In this document: positions 1 through 9,111 of the stretch, piece after piece | Layout: every line of letters starts with the position of its first letter | Position numbering within the stretch: the stretch's first letter is position 1 | Source of the DNA: Actinoplanes sp. L3-i22 | GTDB taxonomy: Bacteria > Actinomycetota > Actinomycetes > Mycobacteriales > Micromonosporaceae | Direction of reading: 5' to 3' | Assembly (NCBI RefSeq): GCF_019704555.1 | Contig: NZ_AP024745.1 | Coordinates: 373,501 to 437,500 of the forward strand | DNA length: 64,000 nucleotides | Position numbers and translations under genes: made by a program | Notes under the pieces: generated by a model | Databases searched by the model: none | Seen by the model: only the letters and a program-made list of their open reading frames with translations | What the model was told of the DNA's origin: nothing

Positions 1-83
1 AGCGCGCCACCGTCCCGGTCGGGCTCGGCGATCTCGGTCTCGAACGCGATGACGCCCTCGAGTCCCGGCTTGAAGTCGGACAC
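1..83 (-). CDS. Citrate synthase 2, N-terminal fragment (runs off the window)
   Basis: Only the first 27 or so codons are inside the window, read leftward. The peptide begins VSDFKPGLEGVIAFETEIAE, the typical start of actinobacterial type-II citrate synthase (condenses acetyl-CoA and oxaloacetate in the TCA cycle). The GTG start at 83 follows an AGGGAG ribosome site about 5 nt upstream. It is divergent from pdxH, an arrangement I know from other actinobacteria. No catalytic residues are visible because the gene is cut by the window edge, so the call rests on the N-terminus and the neighbour. Confidence 0.8.
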   Translation of the reverse strand, partial: MSDFKPGLEGVIAFETEIAEPDRDGGA

Positions 84-250
84 GGCACTCCCTGAGAGAC
101 GTGAGCTGCGGTGAGTGATTGCATCTTGCCCGCCGGGTAACCGCACGGTCGACCCGTGGGGGTTGTGCTCTCGATGACACCCATCCTGGTTCAACTGACA
201 TCAGGGGGTTGCGGACTTAACGTGCATGCAGCCGAAAGGAAGTACCTCCG

Positions 251-913
251 ATGCCATCCGATCCGCCGTCCCCCGCGGGGATGCGCCGTGACTACACCGA
301 GCACGGACCGTTGCTGGAGACCTCGCTGGCGAAGGAGTGGACCGGGCAGTTCGCGCGGTGGTTCGCCGAGGCGACCACGTTCGGGCTGCCGGAGCCGAAC
401 GCGATGATCGTGGCGACCGCCGACGCCGACGGGCGGCCCTCGGCCCGGACGGTGCTGCTCAAGGGGTACGACTCGGGCGGTTTCGTATTTTTCACCAACT
501 ACGAGTCGCGTAAGGGGACGGAGGCGGCGCTCAACCCGTACGCAAGCCTGGTCTTTCCCTGGTTCCCGATGCAGCGTCAGGTGATCGTTGCCGGACAGGT
601 GGAACGCGTGTCCCGCGCCGAGACCGAGGCGTATTTCGCGTCCCGGCCGCGCGGCTCGCAGCTCGGCGCGTGGGCGAGTCCGCAGTCGCGGGTGCTGCCC
701 GATCGGGACGCGGTGGACGCCGGCCTGGCCGCGGCGGCGGCGCGATTCGGCGACGGACCGGTGCCGCCCCCGCCGCATTGGGGTGGTTTGCGGGTGATTC
801 CGGAGAGCGTGGAGTTCTGGCAGGGGCGCAGCAACCGGATGCACGACCGCCTGCGTTTCCGCAGGCAGGATGGCACGAACGGGGACTGGATCGTGGAGAG
901 GCTGGCCCCGTGA
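251..913 (+). CDS. pdxH: Pyridoxamine 5'-phosphate oxidase
   Basis: FMN enzyme of 220 aa that oxidises pyridoxamine/pyridoxine 5'-phosphate to pyridoxal 5'-phosphate (vitamin B6 salvage, cytoplasm). Family hallmarks seen: RRDY near residue 12, the FMN-binding RTVLLK stretch at 66-71 followed by [23 protein letters not shown] at about 131-143, and the C-terminal [11 protein letters not shown] segment carrying the substrate-binding Arg and His. Full family length. AAGGAAG lies about 8 nt before the ATG. Its stop overlaps the GTG of the next gene, so the two are probably cotranscribed. Confidence 0.96.
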   Translation: MPSDPPSPAGMRRDYTEHGPLLETSLAKEWTGQFARWFAEATTFGLPEPNAMIVATADADGRPSARTVLLKGYDSGGFVFFTNYESRKGTEAALNPYASLVFPWFPMQRQVIVAGQVERVSRAETEAYFASRPRGSQLGAWASPQSRVLPDRDAVDAGLAAAAARFGDGPVPPPPHWGGLRVIPESVEFWQGRSNRMHDRLRFRRQDGTNGDWIVERLAP

Positions 914-2226
914 GCGTGGTCGACGACGAGAAAACAGACGGCAAGAAGAACGACGGCAAGAAATCCTGGATGATCGACACCAGCCCGCTGCGGATGACCA
1001 CTTTCCGCCGGATGTGGATCGGCACCGGGGCGTCGTTCTTCGGTTTCCAGTTCACCGCGGTGGCCGTGCCGGTGCAGATGTTCGCGATCACGCACTCGAC
1101 GTTCTGGGTCGGCCTGCTCGGCGTCGCCGGGCTGGTCCCGCTGCTCATCTTCGGGCTCTGGGGCGGCGCGGTGGCCGACGTCGTGGACCGCCGCCGACTG
1201 CTCCTGACCAGTTCCGCCCTGACCTGGGTGGTCACTCTCGGCCTGCTGGTGCAGGCAATTCTCGGGGTACGGAGTCCGCACCTGCTCCTGGTCCTGACCG
1301 CGGTCCAGGCGATCGGCTTCGCGATCAGCTCCCCGGCCCGGCAGTCGATCGTCCCGCGGATCGTGCCGACCGAGATGGTCCCGGCCGCGAACACGCTGAA
1401 CTACACGACCACCACGGCCGGGGGTGTGCTCGGCCCGCTGGCCGCCGGTCTGATCATGGGCATCTGGTCGACCGGTTCCGGCGTCGCGGTTGCCTACCTG
1501 GTCGACGCGCTGCTGTTCACCCTCACGTTCTGGGCCACCTGGCGGCTCCCGCCGATTCCGCCGATCGAGCCGGACGAGACCGGCGAGAAGCCGACGGCCG
1601 GCCTGCGCGGCATCGTGGTCGGCCTGAAGTTCCTGGTCACCCAGCCGGTGCTGCTGCTCTCCTTCGCGGTCGACCTGATCGCGATGGTCTTCGCCATGCC
1701 CCGGGCGCTGTTCCCGGCGGTGGCCGAGGAGCGGTTCGGCGGCCCCACCGCGGTCGGCTGGCTGTTCAGCGCGATCGCGATCGGCTCGCTGCTGGGCGGT
1801 CTGACCTCCGGCTGGATCAGCCGGGTCCGTCGCCAGGGCATCGCGCTGATCGTCGCGGTGGTCGGCTGGGGCGTGGCGATCGCGCTGTCCGGTCTGGCCC
1901 ATCAGCTCTGGCTGGCGGTCCTGCTGCTCGCCGTGGCGGGCGCGGCCGACCTGGTCAGCGCGGTCTACCGGCAGACGATCATGCAGACGTTCGCACCGGA
2001 CCGGCTGCGCGGCCGGCTGCAGGGCGTCTTCACCGTGGTGGTGGCCGGTGGTCCTCGTCTGGGTGACCTGCGGGCCGGCGCGACCGCCCAGTTCACCGGC
2101 GTCGGGGTCTCCTGGGTCGGCGGCGGGCTGGTCGCCGCGGGGCTGACCGTGATGCTCGCGCTCGCGTTCCCGGCGCTGCTCCGCTACCGGCCCGTCCCGG
2201 AACCCGCGGCGAACGCCGAACGATAG
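910..2226 (+). CDS. MFS transporter, EntS-like (12 TM)
   Basis: Major facilitator of 438 aa starting at a GTG that overlaps the pdxH stop (GTGA). After a short Lys/Asp-rich cytosolic N-terminus, hydrophobic segments run through the protein. The loop with [12 protein letters not shown] after TM2 is the MFS loop 2-3 motif, and the middle [14 protein letters not shown] motif is typical of the EntS/DUF894 exporter group. Substrate cannot be told from sequence; small-molecule or siderophore export is usual for the group. Longer in-frame upstream starts would lie inside pdxH and are not credible. Confidence 0.88.
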   Translation: MSVVDDEKTDGKKNDGKKSWMIDTSPLRMTTFRRMWIGTGASFFGFQFTAVAVPVQMFAITHSTFWVGLLGVAGLVPLLIFGLWGGAVADVVDRRRLLLTSSALTWVVTLGLLVQAILGVRSPHLLLVLTAVQAIGFAISSPARQSIVPRIVPTEMVPAANTLNYTTTTAGGVLGPLAAGLIMGIWSTGSGVAVAYLVDALLFTLTFWATWRLPPIPPIEPDETGEKPTAGLRGIVVGLKFLVTQPVLLLSFAVDLIAMVFAMPRALFPAVAEERFGGPTAVGWLFSAIAIGSLLGGLTSGWISRVRRQGIALIVAVVGWGVAIALSGLAHQLWLAVLLLAVAGAADLVSAVYRQTIMQTFAPDRLRGRLQGVFTVVVAGGPRLGDLRAGATAQFTGVGVSWVGGGLVAAGLTVMLALAFPALLRYRPVPEPAANAER

Positions 2227-2236
2227 TGTCGCGGGT

Positions 2237-3154
2237 ATGACAGAGACAGCCGCGAAATCCGGGGTTCAGTGGTCGATCGAGGCGGACGGTCACCGGGCCG
2301 TGCTCGCCGAGGTCGGAGGCACGCTGCGCAGCTTCTCGTCCGGCGGCCACGAGCTGCTCGACGGGTTCGGCGTGGACGAGATCTCCCCGGGTTCCGCCGG
2401 CCAGATCCTCGCCCCGTGGCCGAATCGGATCCGGGACGGGCGCTACACGTTCCAGGAGCAGACGTACCAGCTGGCGCTCTCCGAGCCGGCCCGGCACAAC
2501 GCCATCCACGGCCTGGTCAACTGGTCGCGCTGGCGGGCCACCGAGCACACCGCGTCCGCGGTGACGCTGGAGTTCGACCTGCCCCCGCAGGTGGGCTACC
2601 CGTGGGGGCTCACCCTGCGGACCCGCTGGTCGGTCTCCGCCGACGGGCTGCGCAGCGTGCAGGAGGTCGTGAACACCAGCGACGCGGACGCGCCGTGGGG
2701 TTACTCGGTGCATCCGTACCTGCGGCTGACCGGCGTCCCGGTGGACGACACCGTGCTCCAGGTGCCGGCGAAGACCCGGCTGCTGGCCGACTCCCGGCTG
2801 CTGCCGCTCGGCGCGGTCAAGGTGGCCGGCACCGAGTTCGACTACGCCGAGCCGCGCCGGATCGGCACCGCGGTCCTGGACACCACGTTCGGGGACATCG
2901 ACTTCGGTGCGGACGGGATCACCGAGGTGGTCCTCGCCGACGCGAACTCGGACGCGAAGATCACCGTCTGGGCCGACGAGAAGTTCAAGTACTGGCAGGT
3001 CTTCACCGGCGACACGCTGCACGGCGAGCGGCACCGCCGGTCCGTCGCGGTCGAGCCGATGACCTGCCCGCCGGACGCGTTCCGGTCCGGCCGGGACCTG
3101 ATCGTGCTGGCCCCGGGCGAGACCTGGACCACCGCGTGGGGGATCCGGGCCTGA
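2237..3154 (+). CDS. Aldose 1-epimerase family protein
   Basis: Galactose-mutarotase-like beta-sandwich enzyme of 305 aa, expected to interconvert alpha and beta anomers of a hexose or hexose phosphate. Visible active-site marks: N-R-I-R-D-G-R-Y at 63-70, H87 and H91 in HNAIHG, HPYLRL with H159, and the catalytic-type Glu273 in VAVEPMTCPPDAF. No signal peptide, so cytoplasmic. It begins 10 nt after the MFS stop and its own stop overlaps the next ATG, so it belongs to the pdxH-MFS-epimerase-nitroreductase run. The exact sugar is unknown. Confidence 0.9.
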   Translation: MTETAAKSGVQWSIEADGHRAVLAEVGGTLRSFSSGGHELLDGFGVDEISPGSAGQILAPWPNRIRDGRYTFQEQTYQLALSEPARHNAIHGLVNWSRWRATEHTASAVTLEFDLPPQVGYPWGLTLRTRWSVSADGLRSVQEVVNTSDADAPWGYSVHPYLRLTGVPVDDTVLQVPAKTRLLADSRLLPLGAVKVAGTEFDYAEPRRIGTAVLDTTFGDIDFGADGITEVVLADANSDAKITVWADEKFKYWQVFTGDTLHGERHRRSVAVEPMTCPPDAFRSGRDLIVLAPGETWTTAWGIRA

Positions 3155-3771
3155 TGGAGTTCGACGAGGTGGTCCGCCGGCGCCGGATGATCCGGGAGTA
3201 CGACCCTGAGCGCCCGGTGCCGCCGGACCTGATCGACAAGATCGTCCGGCACGGTCTGCGCGCGCCGTCGGCCGGCTTCTCCCAGGGCTGGAGCTTCCTG
3301 GTCCTCTCCGCACCCGAGGACCGCGAACGCTACTGGTCGGTGACGGCTACGCCGGAGTTCGAGGCCGGCGGCTGGCTGGACCGGATGCGGACCGCCCCGC
3401 TGCTCGTGGTCGCGCTCTCCAACAAGTCGGTCTACCTGGATCGTTACGCGGAGAAGGACAAGGGCTGGACCGATCGGGACGAGTCCCGCTGGCCGGTGCC
3501 GTACTGGGACGTCGACACCGGCTTCGCCGCGCTGCTGATGCACCTGACCGCGGTGAACGAGGGGCTCGGCTCGTGCTTCTTCGGCATCCCGCCGGTACGG
3601 ATCCCGGACTTCCGGACGGCTTTCGGGGTACCGGAGGAGTTCAACCCGGTCGGCGTGCTGAGCGTCGGCTATCGGAGAGACGACAAGAGGTCCCCGTCAC
3701 TCAAGCGCGGCCACCGCCCGGTGGACGATGTGGTGCATCATGGCCGGTGGGCGACGGCCGCGGAGGCCTGA
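3154..3771 (+). CDS. Nitroreductase family protein
   Basis: FMN-dependent nitroreductase-fold protein, 205 aa. The N-terminus MEFDEVVRRRRMIREYDP carries the Arg-rich FMN phosphate site of the family, followed by LRAPSAGFSQGWSF, and GLGSCFFGIPP in the second half. The ATG overlaps the stop of the epimerase gene (ATGA), which fixes the start. Likely a NAD(P)H-linked oxidoreductase; the natural substrate is not indicated. Confidence 0.9.
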   Translation: MEFDEVVRRRRMIREYDPERPVPPDLIDKIVRHGLRAPSAGFSQGWSFLVLSAPEDRERYWSVTATPEFEAGGWLDRMRTAPLLVVALSNKSVYLDRYAEKDKGWTDRDESRWPVPYWDVDTGFAALLMHLTAVNEGLGSCFFGIPPVRIPDFRTAFGVPEEFNPVGVLSVGYRRDDKRSPSLKRGHRPVDDVVHHGRWATAAEA

Positions 3772-3830
3772 TCCGGTCCGCGGCTACGCTGGCATGGCAA
3801 AGACGTTCGCAGGGGAAAGGGGCAGCCGCC

Positions 3831-4127
3831 GTGATCTTCAGAGCGGTTCGGGACGGCGCCCCGTACCCTGATCACCACACCACGCTCAAGGCGTGGGCGG
3901 AGATCCCGCCGCGGCCGATCCGGCTCGCCGAGCTGATCACCACCAAGCGCGAGCTGGCGTTGGACAAGCTGCTCGCCGAGGATTCGACGTTCTACGGTGA
4001 TCTTTTCCCGCACGTCGTGGAGTACCGGGGCGCGCTGTATCTCGAGGACGGTTTGCACCGTGCATTACGCGCTGCGCTGCAGCAGCGCAATCAGATTCAC
4101 GCACGTGTATTGGTCGTAGAGGGCTGA
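3831..4127 (+). CDS. Small conserved protein with ParB-like motif
   Basis: 98 aa, beginning at GTG (VIFRAVRDGAPYPDH) preceded by an AGGGGAAAGGGG purine tract. The C-terminal half holds Y-L-E-D-G-L-H-R-A-L-R-A, resembling the D/E-G-x-H-R core seen in ParB N-terminal-like domains, after a K-x-x-L-x-x-D stretch. I recognise this as a small protein conserved in actinobacteria but know of no established function; a regulatory or antitoxin-like role has been suggested for similar folds only by analogy. No membrane segment. Stands alone between the nitroreductase and the acyl-CoA dehydrogenase. Confidence 0.75.
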   Translation: MIFRAVRDGAPYPDHHTTLKAWAEIPPRPIRLAELITTKRELALDKLLAEDSTFYGDLFPHVVEYRGALYLEDGLHRALRAALQQRNQIHARVLVVEG

Positions 4128-4150
4128 CGGTTCTTCCGTTAATTTGAAGC

Positions 4151-5326
4151 ATGGTTGTTCGCCCGCTTGACCTGCTGGATCTTGACGACCTGCTGAGTGA
4201 CGACGAGCGTGCCGCGCGTGCTCTGGCCCGCCGAGTGGCCGACGATCACATCCGCCCGGATGTGGCCGGCTGGTACGAGAACGGTGATCCACCAATTCGC
4301 GAGATCGCCGTCGAATTGGGCAAGGCCGGATTGTTCGGCATGCAGTTGACCGGGTACGGCCTGTCCGGCGTCTCCACCGTCGCCTACGGCCTGGCCTGCA
4401 TGGAGCTGGAGGCCGCCGACTCCGGCATCCGCTCGCTGGTCTCGGTGCAGGGCTCGCTGGTGATGTACGCGATCTGGCGCTACGGCTCGGACGAGCAGAA
4501 GGACCACTGGCTGCCGCTGCTGGCCGCCGGGCAGTCGATCGGCTGCTTCGGGCTGGCCGAGCCGGACCACGGCTCCGACCCGACCGGGATGTCCACCCTG
4601 GCCCGCCGCGACGGCGACGACTGGGTGCTGGACGGGGTGAAGACCTGGATCCTGAACGCGCCGATCGCCGACGTGGCGATCGTCTGGGCCCGCGCCGAGA
4701 AGGGCATCGCCGGCTTCGTGGTGCCGGCCGGCCGGCCCGGGCTCACCGCCCACGAGTTCGGGCACAACCTGTCGCTGCGCGCGTCGAGCGTCGGCGAGCT
4801 GGTGCTGGACGGGGTGCGACTGCCGGAGAGCGCCCGGCTGCCGGCCGCGCGCAGCCTGATGGCGCCGCTTTCCTGCCTGACCGAGGCGCGGCTGGGCATC
4901 ATCTTCGGGGTGCTCGGCGCGGCCCGGGACTGTCTGGACACGACGCTCGACTACGCGGCCGGGCGGGAGCAGTTCGGCCGGCCGATCAGCGGCTTCCAGC
5001 TGACCCAGGCCAAACTCGCCGACATGGCGCTGGAGCTGCAGAAAGGCTTCCTGCTCGCGCTGCATCTGGGCCGGCTACGGGACGCCGCCGGGAAGCCGCT
5101 GCGGCCGGAGCAGGTCAGCGTGGGGAAGCTGAACAACGTCCGGGAATGCCTGGAGATCGCCCGGCAGTGCCGGACCATCCTCGGTGGCAACGGGATCCGC
5201 GGGGAGCTACCGGTGATGCGGCACGCCAGCAATCTGGAGAGCGTGCTGACCTACGAGGGCACGTCGGAGATCCATCAACTGTCGATTGGTCAGAAATTGA
5301 CGGGATTGAACGCTTTTTCGCGATAG
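4151..5326 (+). CDS. Acyl-CoA dehydrogenase, glutaryl-CoA dehydrogenase-like
   Basis: FAD enzyme of 391 aa with the three ACAD parts: N-terminal helical domain, middle beta domain (CFGLAEPDHGSDP), and C-terminal helical domain (AAGREQFGRPISGFQL, RTILGGNGI). The catalytic base is Glu369 in TYEGTSEIH. The segment S-G-I-R-S-L-V-S-V-Q-G-S-L-V-M resembles the glutaryl-CoA dehydrogenase signature, so oxidation of glutaryl-CoA or a similar short acyl-CoA (lysine/tryptophan breakdown) is the best guess. Monocistronic; no clear Shine-Dalgarno before the ATG. Confidence 0.9.
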   Translation: MVVRPLDLLDLDDLLSDDERAARALARRVADDHIRPDVAGWYENGDPPIREIAVELGKAGLFGMQLTGYGLSGVSTVAYGLACMELEAADSGIRSLVSVQGSLVMYAIWRYGSDEQKDHWLPLLAAGQSIGCFGLAEPDHGSDPTGMSTLARRDGDDWVLDGVKTWILNAPIADVAIVWARAEKGIAGFVVPAGRPGLTAHEFGHNLSLRASSVGELVLDGVRLPESARLPAARSLMAPLSCLTEARLGIIFGVLGAARDCLDTTLDYAAGREQFGRPISGFQLTQAKLADMALELQKGFLLALHLGRLRDAAGKPLRPEQVSVGKLNNVRECLEIARQCRTILGGNGIRGELPVMRHASNLESVLTYEGTSEIHQLSIGQKLTGLNAFSR

Positions 5327-5385
5327 GAGCGCGCGGTGGGGACTCCGGATGCGAATTGTCGTACCCCCTCCGTACCGTTTGAGGT

Positions 5386-6129
5386 ATGACCCACCCCTCG
5401 GATGCCGAAGAGTCGACGTCGGAGTACCCGGCCGTGCCCGAGGTGGCCGAGCCGGATGCTCCGACCGCTCCGCCGGAGCACCGGCCGAGCTTCTTCGCAC
5501 GGTTGCTGATCTTCGTCTTCGTCGTGTTCGCCCTGATCGTCGCGTCCTGCTTCGGGCTGCGCGCGATGAACGTGCTGCCCTCCTTCGACAACCCGTTCTC
5601 CGACAAGACCGTCGACCGCAGCCAGCCGGTGCTGCTGCAGTCGATGCGCGACCTGCACCGCTACGTCGCCGCCGACGGCACCTTCCAGGTGATCGTCGAC
5701 CTGCAGCAGAACAAGGAGAACATTCCGGACTTCCTGGTGAACCGGCGGATTCTCTTCGTCGGCTCCGGCACGGTGGAGACCTATGTGGACTTCAGTGCCA
5801 TTGCCGGCGACGCGCTGAAGGTCGACAACGAGAAGATGACCATCGAGCTGACCCTGCCGCCGCCGGAGCAGTCCCAGGCGGCGCTGGACATGTCGAAGAG
5901 CTACGTCGTCGAGGAGGACCGCGGCCTGCTGACCAGCATCGGTGACGCGTTCAAGAGCGACACGACCAAACAGCAGCGGGTGTACGAGATGGCCCAGCAG
6001 AAGATCACCGAAGCCGCCAAGTCCAGTGGGCTCGACCAGCGGGCTCAGCAGAACACGCAGGTGATGCTGCAGAGCCTGTTCCTGCGGCTGGGCTACACGT
6101 CGGTGAAGGTCAACTTCACCAACCCCTGA
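5386..6129 (+). CDS. DUF4230 membrane-anchored protein
   Basis: 247 aa: a Pro/Glu-rich cytosolic N-terminus (1-34), one transmembrane helix at about 37-58 (ARLLIFVFVVFALIVASC), then an extracytoplasmic domain starting LLQSMRDLHRYVAADGTFQVIVDLQQ, the pattern of the DUF4230 family. No catalytic residues are evident and the function is unknown. The ATG sits right after a GAGGT, giving short spacing. A GC hairpin directly follows the stop. Confidence 0.85.
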   Translation: MTHPSDAEESTSEYPAVPEVAEPDAPTAPPEHRPSFFARLLIFVFVVFALIVASCFGLRAMNVLPSFDNPFSDKTVDRSQPVLLQSMRDLHRYVAADGTFQVIVDLQQNKENIPDFLVNRRILFVGSGTVETYVDFSAIAGDALKVDNEKMTIELTLPPPEQSQAALDMSKSYVVEEDRGLLTSIGDAFKSDTTKQQRVYEMAQQKITEAAKSSGLDQRAQQNTQVMLQSLFLRLGYTSVKVNFTNP

Positions 6130-6139
6130 GACGGGGTGA

Positions 6140-6172
6140 CGCCGCCGCCCTCGGGGGTTAAGGGCGGCGGCG
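6140..6172 (+). terminator. GC-rich hairpin after DUF4230 gene
   Basis: A perfect 12-bp stem, CGCCGCCGCCCT (6140-6151) with AGGGCGGCGGCG (6161-6172), loop of 9 nt, starting 10 nt after the stop codon. No T tract follows, which is common for actinobacterial terminators. Confidence 0.55.
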
Positions 6173-6599
6173 CCGGGAACCGCGCCCCGGGGTGTGGCCG
6201 GGTCACGATTCACGCTTTTCCGTGCGGTGGGCGGCGATGCTGCCCACCGTTTTTTCTGATCTTTCGTGCGCTGCCGATTTCTGGTGCGGCCGGTCGCCGA
6301 AAGTTGGTCGGCGCCCGGCTTGGCGATGGGCCCGGCCGGGGCTTGCCAGCCCGGCTTCCGCCCCGGCCGGGAGACTTGGGCGGTTCGCAGGTGTCCGGTG
6401 TGGGGTGGGTCCTGCGGTTCGGTGTCGCTTATCGGTTATGTGCCCGATTGGCCGGCGGCCTACTCATCAAACTTCGATGTGGATCGCTGTAATTTCTTGC
6501 GAATAGCCGTTTAGGCTGCCGGTGCTGGTGGCGCTCCGGCGCGGTGACCCGCTTCTCGGCGATCCGGCCTGCCTGGGCTGCCCGCCGACCAGGTTGGTT
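6173..6599. other. Non-coding stretch without recognised features
   Basis: About 430 bp between the DUF4230 terminator and the tandem repeats. It is G/T-skewed on the plus strand with reading frames open only because stop codons are rare. I see no start with a ribosome site, no family motif and no structured RNA. Confidence 0.5.
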
Positions 6600-6663
6600 G
6601 CCCGCCGGCCTGGTCGCCCGCCGGCCTGGTTGCCTGCTGGCCTGGTTGCCTGCTGGCCTGCTG
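6600..6663. repeat. Four tandem copies of a 16-bp unit
   Basis: Units start at 6600, 6616, 6632 and 6648 with consensus GCC(C/T)GC(C/T)GGCCTGGTT; the last copy is diverged. The period is not a multiple of three and all minus-strand frames stay open, so coding is unlikely. It lies downstream of the PspC gene. Confidence 0.8.
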
Positions 6664-6683
6664 GCCTGCTTGCCCGGCTGCCC

Positions 6684-6770
6684 GGATTGGTGGCGGGACT
6701 TCCTGGCTGCCCGGATTGGTGGCGGGACTGCCTGGCTGCCCGGATTGGTGGCGGGACTGCCTGGCTGTCC
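6684..6770. repeat. Three tandem copies of a 29-bp unit
   Basis: GGATTGGTGGCGGGACT recurs at 6684, 6713 and 6742, exactly 29 bp apart, with almost identical flanks. Units abut, so there are no spacers and this is not CRISPR-like. It probably arose by slippage, together with the 16-bp array just upstream. Confidence 0.85.
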
Positions 6771-6961
6771 GGGCTGGGGGCCGTCGGCTCGGACCTGGAA
6801 ACCATGCGGCCACCTGGCTGGAGGTCGCATGGCTGGGCCGCATGGCCTTGGGCGGTTGCTGGCTTGGGCCGCATGGCCTTGGGCGTTGCCGGCTTGGGGC
6901 CGGGCCCGCCGGCTTGGGCCTGGGGCCGCCGGCTTTGGGGCCGGCGGCCGGGCGGGGCCTG

Positions 6962-7144
6962 TTATTCGCTGGGCAGGAGGGCCCAGAGGATCAAGTAGGC
7001 GATGAACTGGGGCCCCGGCAGCAGGCAGGACAGGACGAAGATCAGGCGGACCACGCCGGTGGAGAGGCCGAAGCGGCGGGCCAGGCCGGCGCAGACGCCG
7101 CCGATCATGCGGTCGTTGCGGGGGCGGGTGAGGGGGCGGGTCAC
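6962..7144 (-). CDS. PspC domain miniprotein
   Basis: 60 aa, essentially a bare PspC domain: after a basic start (MTRPLTRPRNDRM) come IGGVCAGLARRFG and one membrane helix with L-I-F-V-L-S-C-L-L-P-G-P-Q-F-I-A-Y-L-I-L-W. PspC domains act in envelope-stress sensing at the inner membrane; in actinobacteria such short stand-alone versions are common and their exact role is open. GTG start at 7144, with AAGGAG about 9 nt upstream. Downstream lie the low-complexity repeats. Confidence 0.88.
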   Translation of the reverse strand: MTRPLTRPRNDRMIGGVCAGLARRFGLSTGVVRLIFVLSCLLPGPQFIAYLILWALLPSE

Positions 7145-7773
7145 GGTAATCCACTCCTTCAGTGGTGGCCGGGGCGTTCTGCCCCTGGACCACTTCGACG
7201 TTAGGTACGGAGGCTTGATCGTCCCTCATTCCCGAGATGGAGAGCGGCGACCTAGTTCCCGTAGGGGGGACCCGTACCCGGATGCGGCTCGCGGTGAACA
7301 TTCAGCTCGGCTTGCGGGGCCTCCTGGCTGCGGACTCGTGGAGGCGGCTTTACGGCGTACATCGCAATCGGGGTTTTGTTGTTGAACCGCCCCCGCATCG
7401 GACTTCGCGCCGCGGCCGGTGCGGAACTGATCGGAAGCGGGCTTTTCGGCGGGCGCGGGGCCGTCGGGAAGAGCGGCCGGCGTGGGGTGGCTCCGGGGCT
7501 GCGGGATGGGGTCGCGGGGTGGGCTCCGGGGCCTGCGGGATGGGGCCGCGGGGTGGGCTGCGGGGTGGGCTGCGGCGAGAGGTGGGCGGATTGTCGTTTG
7601 TTGCTGGGAACGTGCACAGAAACCCGCCCAAGTTCTGATCTCCGTAATCGATTGATCACTATCTGCGAATGGCACGTTCGCCCGATGGCAAAGCATCGAC
7701 ACCACTCGCAAAGTCATTACCCGATCGCCGACCGTCGTGGGATCGGGATCACAGTCGATGGGGGAGGTTGGCG
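7145..7773. other. Divergent intergenic region with a duplicated G-rich unit
   Basis: About 630 bp between the PspC gene and the ABC ATPase gene. It should hold both promoters; I cannot place them with confidence. At 7491-7557 a 33/34-bp G-rich unit (CTCCGGGGC...GCGGGGTGGG) is repeated in tandem. No convincing gene is present: open frames lack ribosome sites and family motifs. Confidence 0.5.
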
Positions 7774-9069
7774 GTGTCCACCGTCGCGCTCAAGGACGTC
7801 ACCAAAATTTGGCCAGATGGCACACTCGCCGTTGACCATGTGTCGCTGGATGTCAAGGACGGCGAGTTCATGGTCCTGCTCGGCCCCTCGGGCTGTGGGA
7901 AGTCGACCGTGCTCCGCATGATCGCCGGGCTGGAGGACCCCTCCGGGGGCGACATTCTCCTGAACGGCGAGCCGGTGCTCGAGATGCCGCCGCGCGACCG
8001 CAGCATCGCCATGGTGTTTCAGGACTTTGCGCTCTATCCGCACATGACCGTGGCCGACAACATCGGTTTCCCGCTGAAACTCTCCGGCATCGAGCCGGGA
8101 CCGCGGTCGGACCGGGTCGGCACGGTGGCCGGCGCGCTCGGCATCGGCGAGGTGCTCGGGCGGCGGCCCAGCCAGCTCTCCGGCGGGCAGCGCCAGCGGG
8201 TCGCGATGGGCCGGGCGATGGTCCGCCGCCCCGGCCTGTTCCTGATGGACGAGCCGCTCTCCAACCTGGACAGCGGGCTGCGCGCCGAGTTGCGCGCGGA
8301 GATCACCAGCATGACCCGTGAGCTCGGCGTCACGACCATGTACGTGACGCACGACCAGGCCGAGGCGCTGACCATGGCGGACCGGGTGGCGATCATGCGG
8401 CGCGGGGTGCTGCAGGACCTGGGCACGCCGACCGAGGTCTACCGGCGTCCGGCCACGCTCTACGTCGCGGCGTTCCTCGGCTCGCCGCGGATGAACCTGC
8501 TGGAGGCGCAGGTCTACGTGCACCTGGACCGGTACGTCGCGCTGAACTTCGGTGAGCAGAACCTGTATCTGGCCTGGTCCGACCCGCGGTCGCGGGCGGT
8601 GGCGCGATACCACGGCGAGCGGATCGTGGTCGGCGTGCGGGCCGAGGCGCTCACCCCGGTCACGCCGGACACCGCCGGGGCGGTCCTGCACGGGCGGATC
8701 CGGTACCTCGAGCACCACGGCCACGAGTCGCTGGCCTACCTGGACATCGGGGCGACCGCGATCGTGGTGGACGAGATCGGCGGGACGGTGCCCGAGCAGA
8801 ACGGCTCCGGCGGCACGCTGAAGCGGCTCGGCGGGGCGCTGCAGCGTCTCACCAAGGGCGCGCCGGCCGCGGCGCCGGAGAGCAAGGGCGCGCCGGTGAG
8901 CCTGCTGAACGACCCGGGCCGGCACCACCGGAAGGCGGCCGAGCTGTCGGTGCGGCTGGCGCCGTACCCGGCGGTCAATCCCGGACATCCGCTGACCGTG
9001 TCGGTGGCGATGGACGCGGTGCACTTCTTCGACGAGCGTGGCGACCGGATCGATGTGGGCTGGCGCTGA
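7774..9069 (+). CDS. Sugar-type ABC transporter ATP-binding protein (MsmK/UgpC-like)
   Basis: 431 aa, GTG start with GGGGAGG 6 nt upstream. Walker A GPSGCGKST at 37-45, Q-loop FQDFALYP, signature LSGGQRQRVAMGRAM, Walker B FLMDEPLSNLD and the switch His in VTHDQAEA. A TOBE-like regulatory region follows. About 40 residues rich in Ala/Gly/Lys (roughly LKRLGGALQRLTKGAPAA onward) interrupt that C-terminal region, making it longer than the usual 370-aa relative. No permease or binding protein is nearby, so it is probably a shared ATPase for unlinked carbohydrate importers; sequence alone cannot exclude other solutes. Confidence 0.9.
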   Translation: MSTVALKDVTKIWPDGTLAVDHVSLDVKDGEFMVLLGPSGCGKSTVLRMIAGLEDPSGGDILLNGEPVLEMPPRDRSIAMVFQDFALYPHMTVADNIGFPLKLSGIEPGPRSDRVGTVAGALGIGEVLGRRPSQLSGGQRQRVAMGRAMVRRPGLFLMDEPLSNLDSGLRAELRAEITSMTRELGVTTMYVTHDQAEALTMADRVAIMRRGVLQDLGTPTEVYRRPATLYVAAFLGSPRMNLLEAQVYVHLDRYVALNFGEQNLYLAWSDPRSRAVARYHGERIVVGVRAEALTPVTPDTAGAVLHGRIRYLEHHGHESLAYLDIGATAIVVDEIGGTVPEQNGSGGTLKRLGGALQRLTKGAPAAAPESKGAPVSLLNDPGRHHRKAAELSVRLAPYPAVNPGHPLTVSVAMDAVHFFDERGDRIDVGWR

Positions 9070-9111
9070 CCAAGGCGGCGCTGACCGACGGGCGCCGAGT
9101 GAGGGGGAACG

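Noticed and set aside
6684..6770. CRISPR-like 29-bp repeats
   Set aside because: The 29-bp units abut with no spacers and there is no cas gene.
6429..7301. Long Pro/Arg-rich minus-strand reading frame over the tandem repeats
   Set aside because: All minus-strand frames are open because stop codons are rare in this skewed, repetitive DNA; the real PspC gene lies in another frame and there is no ribosome site or family match.
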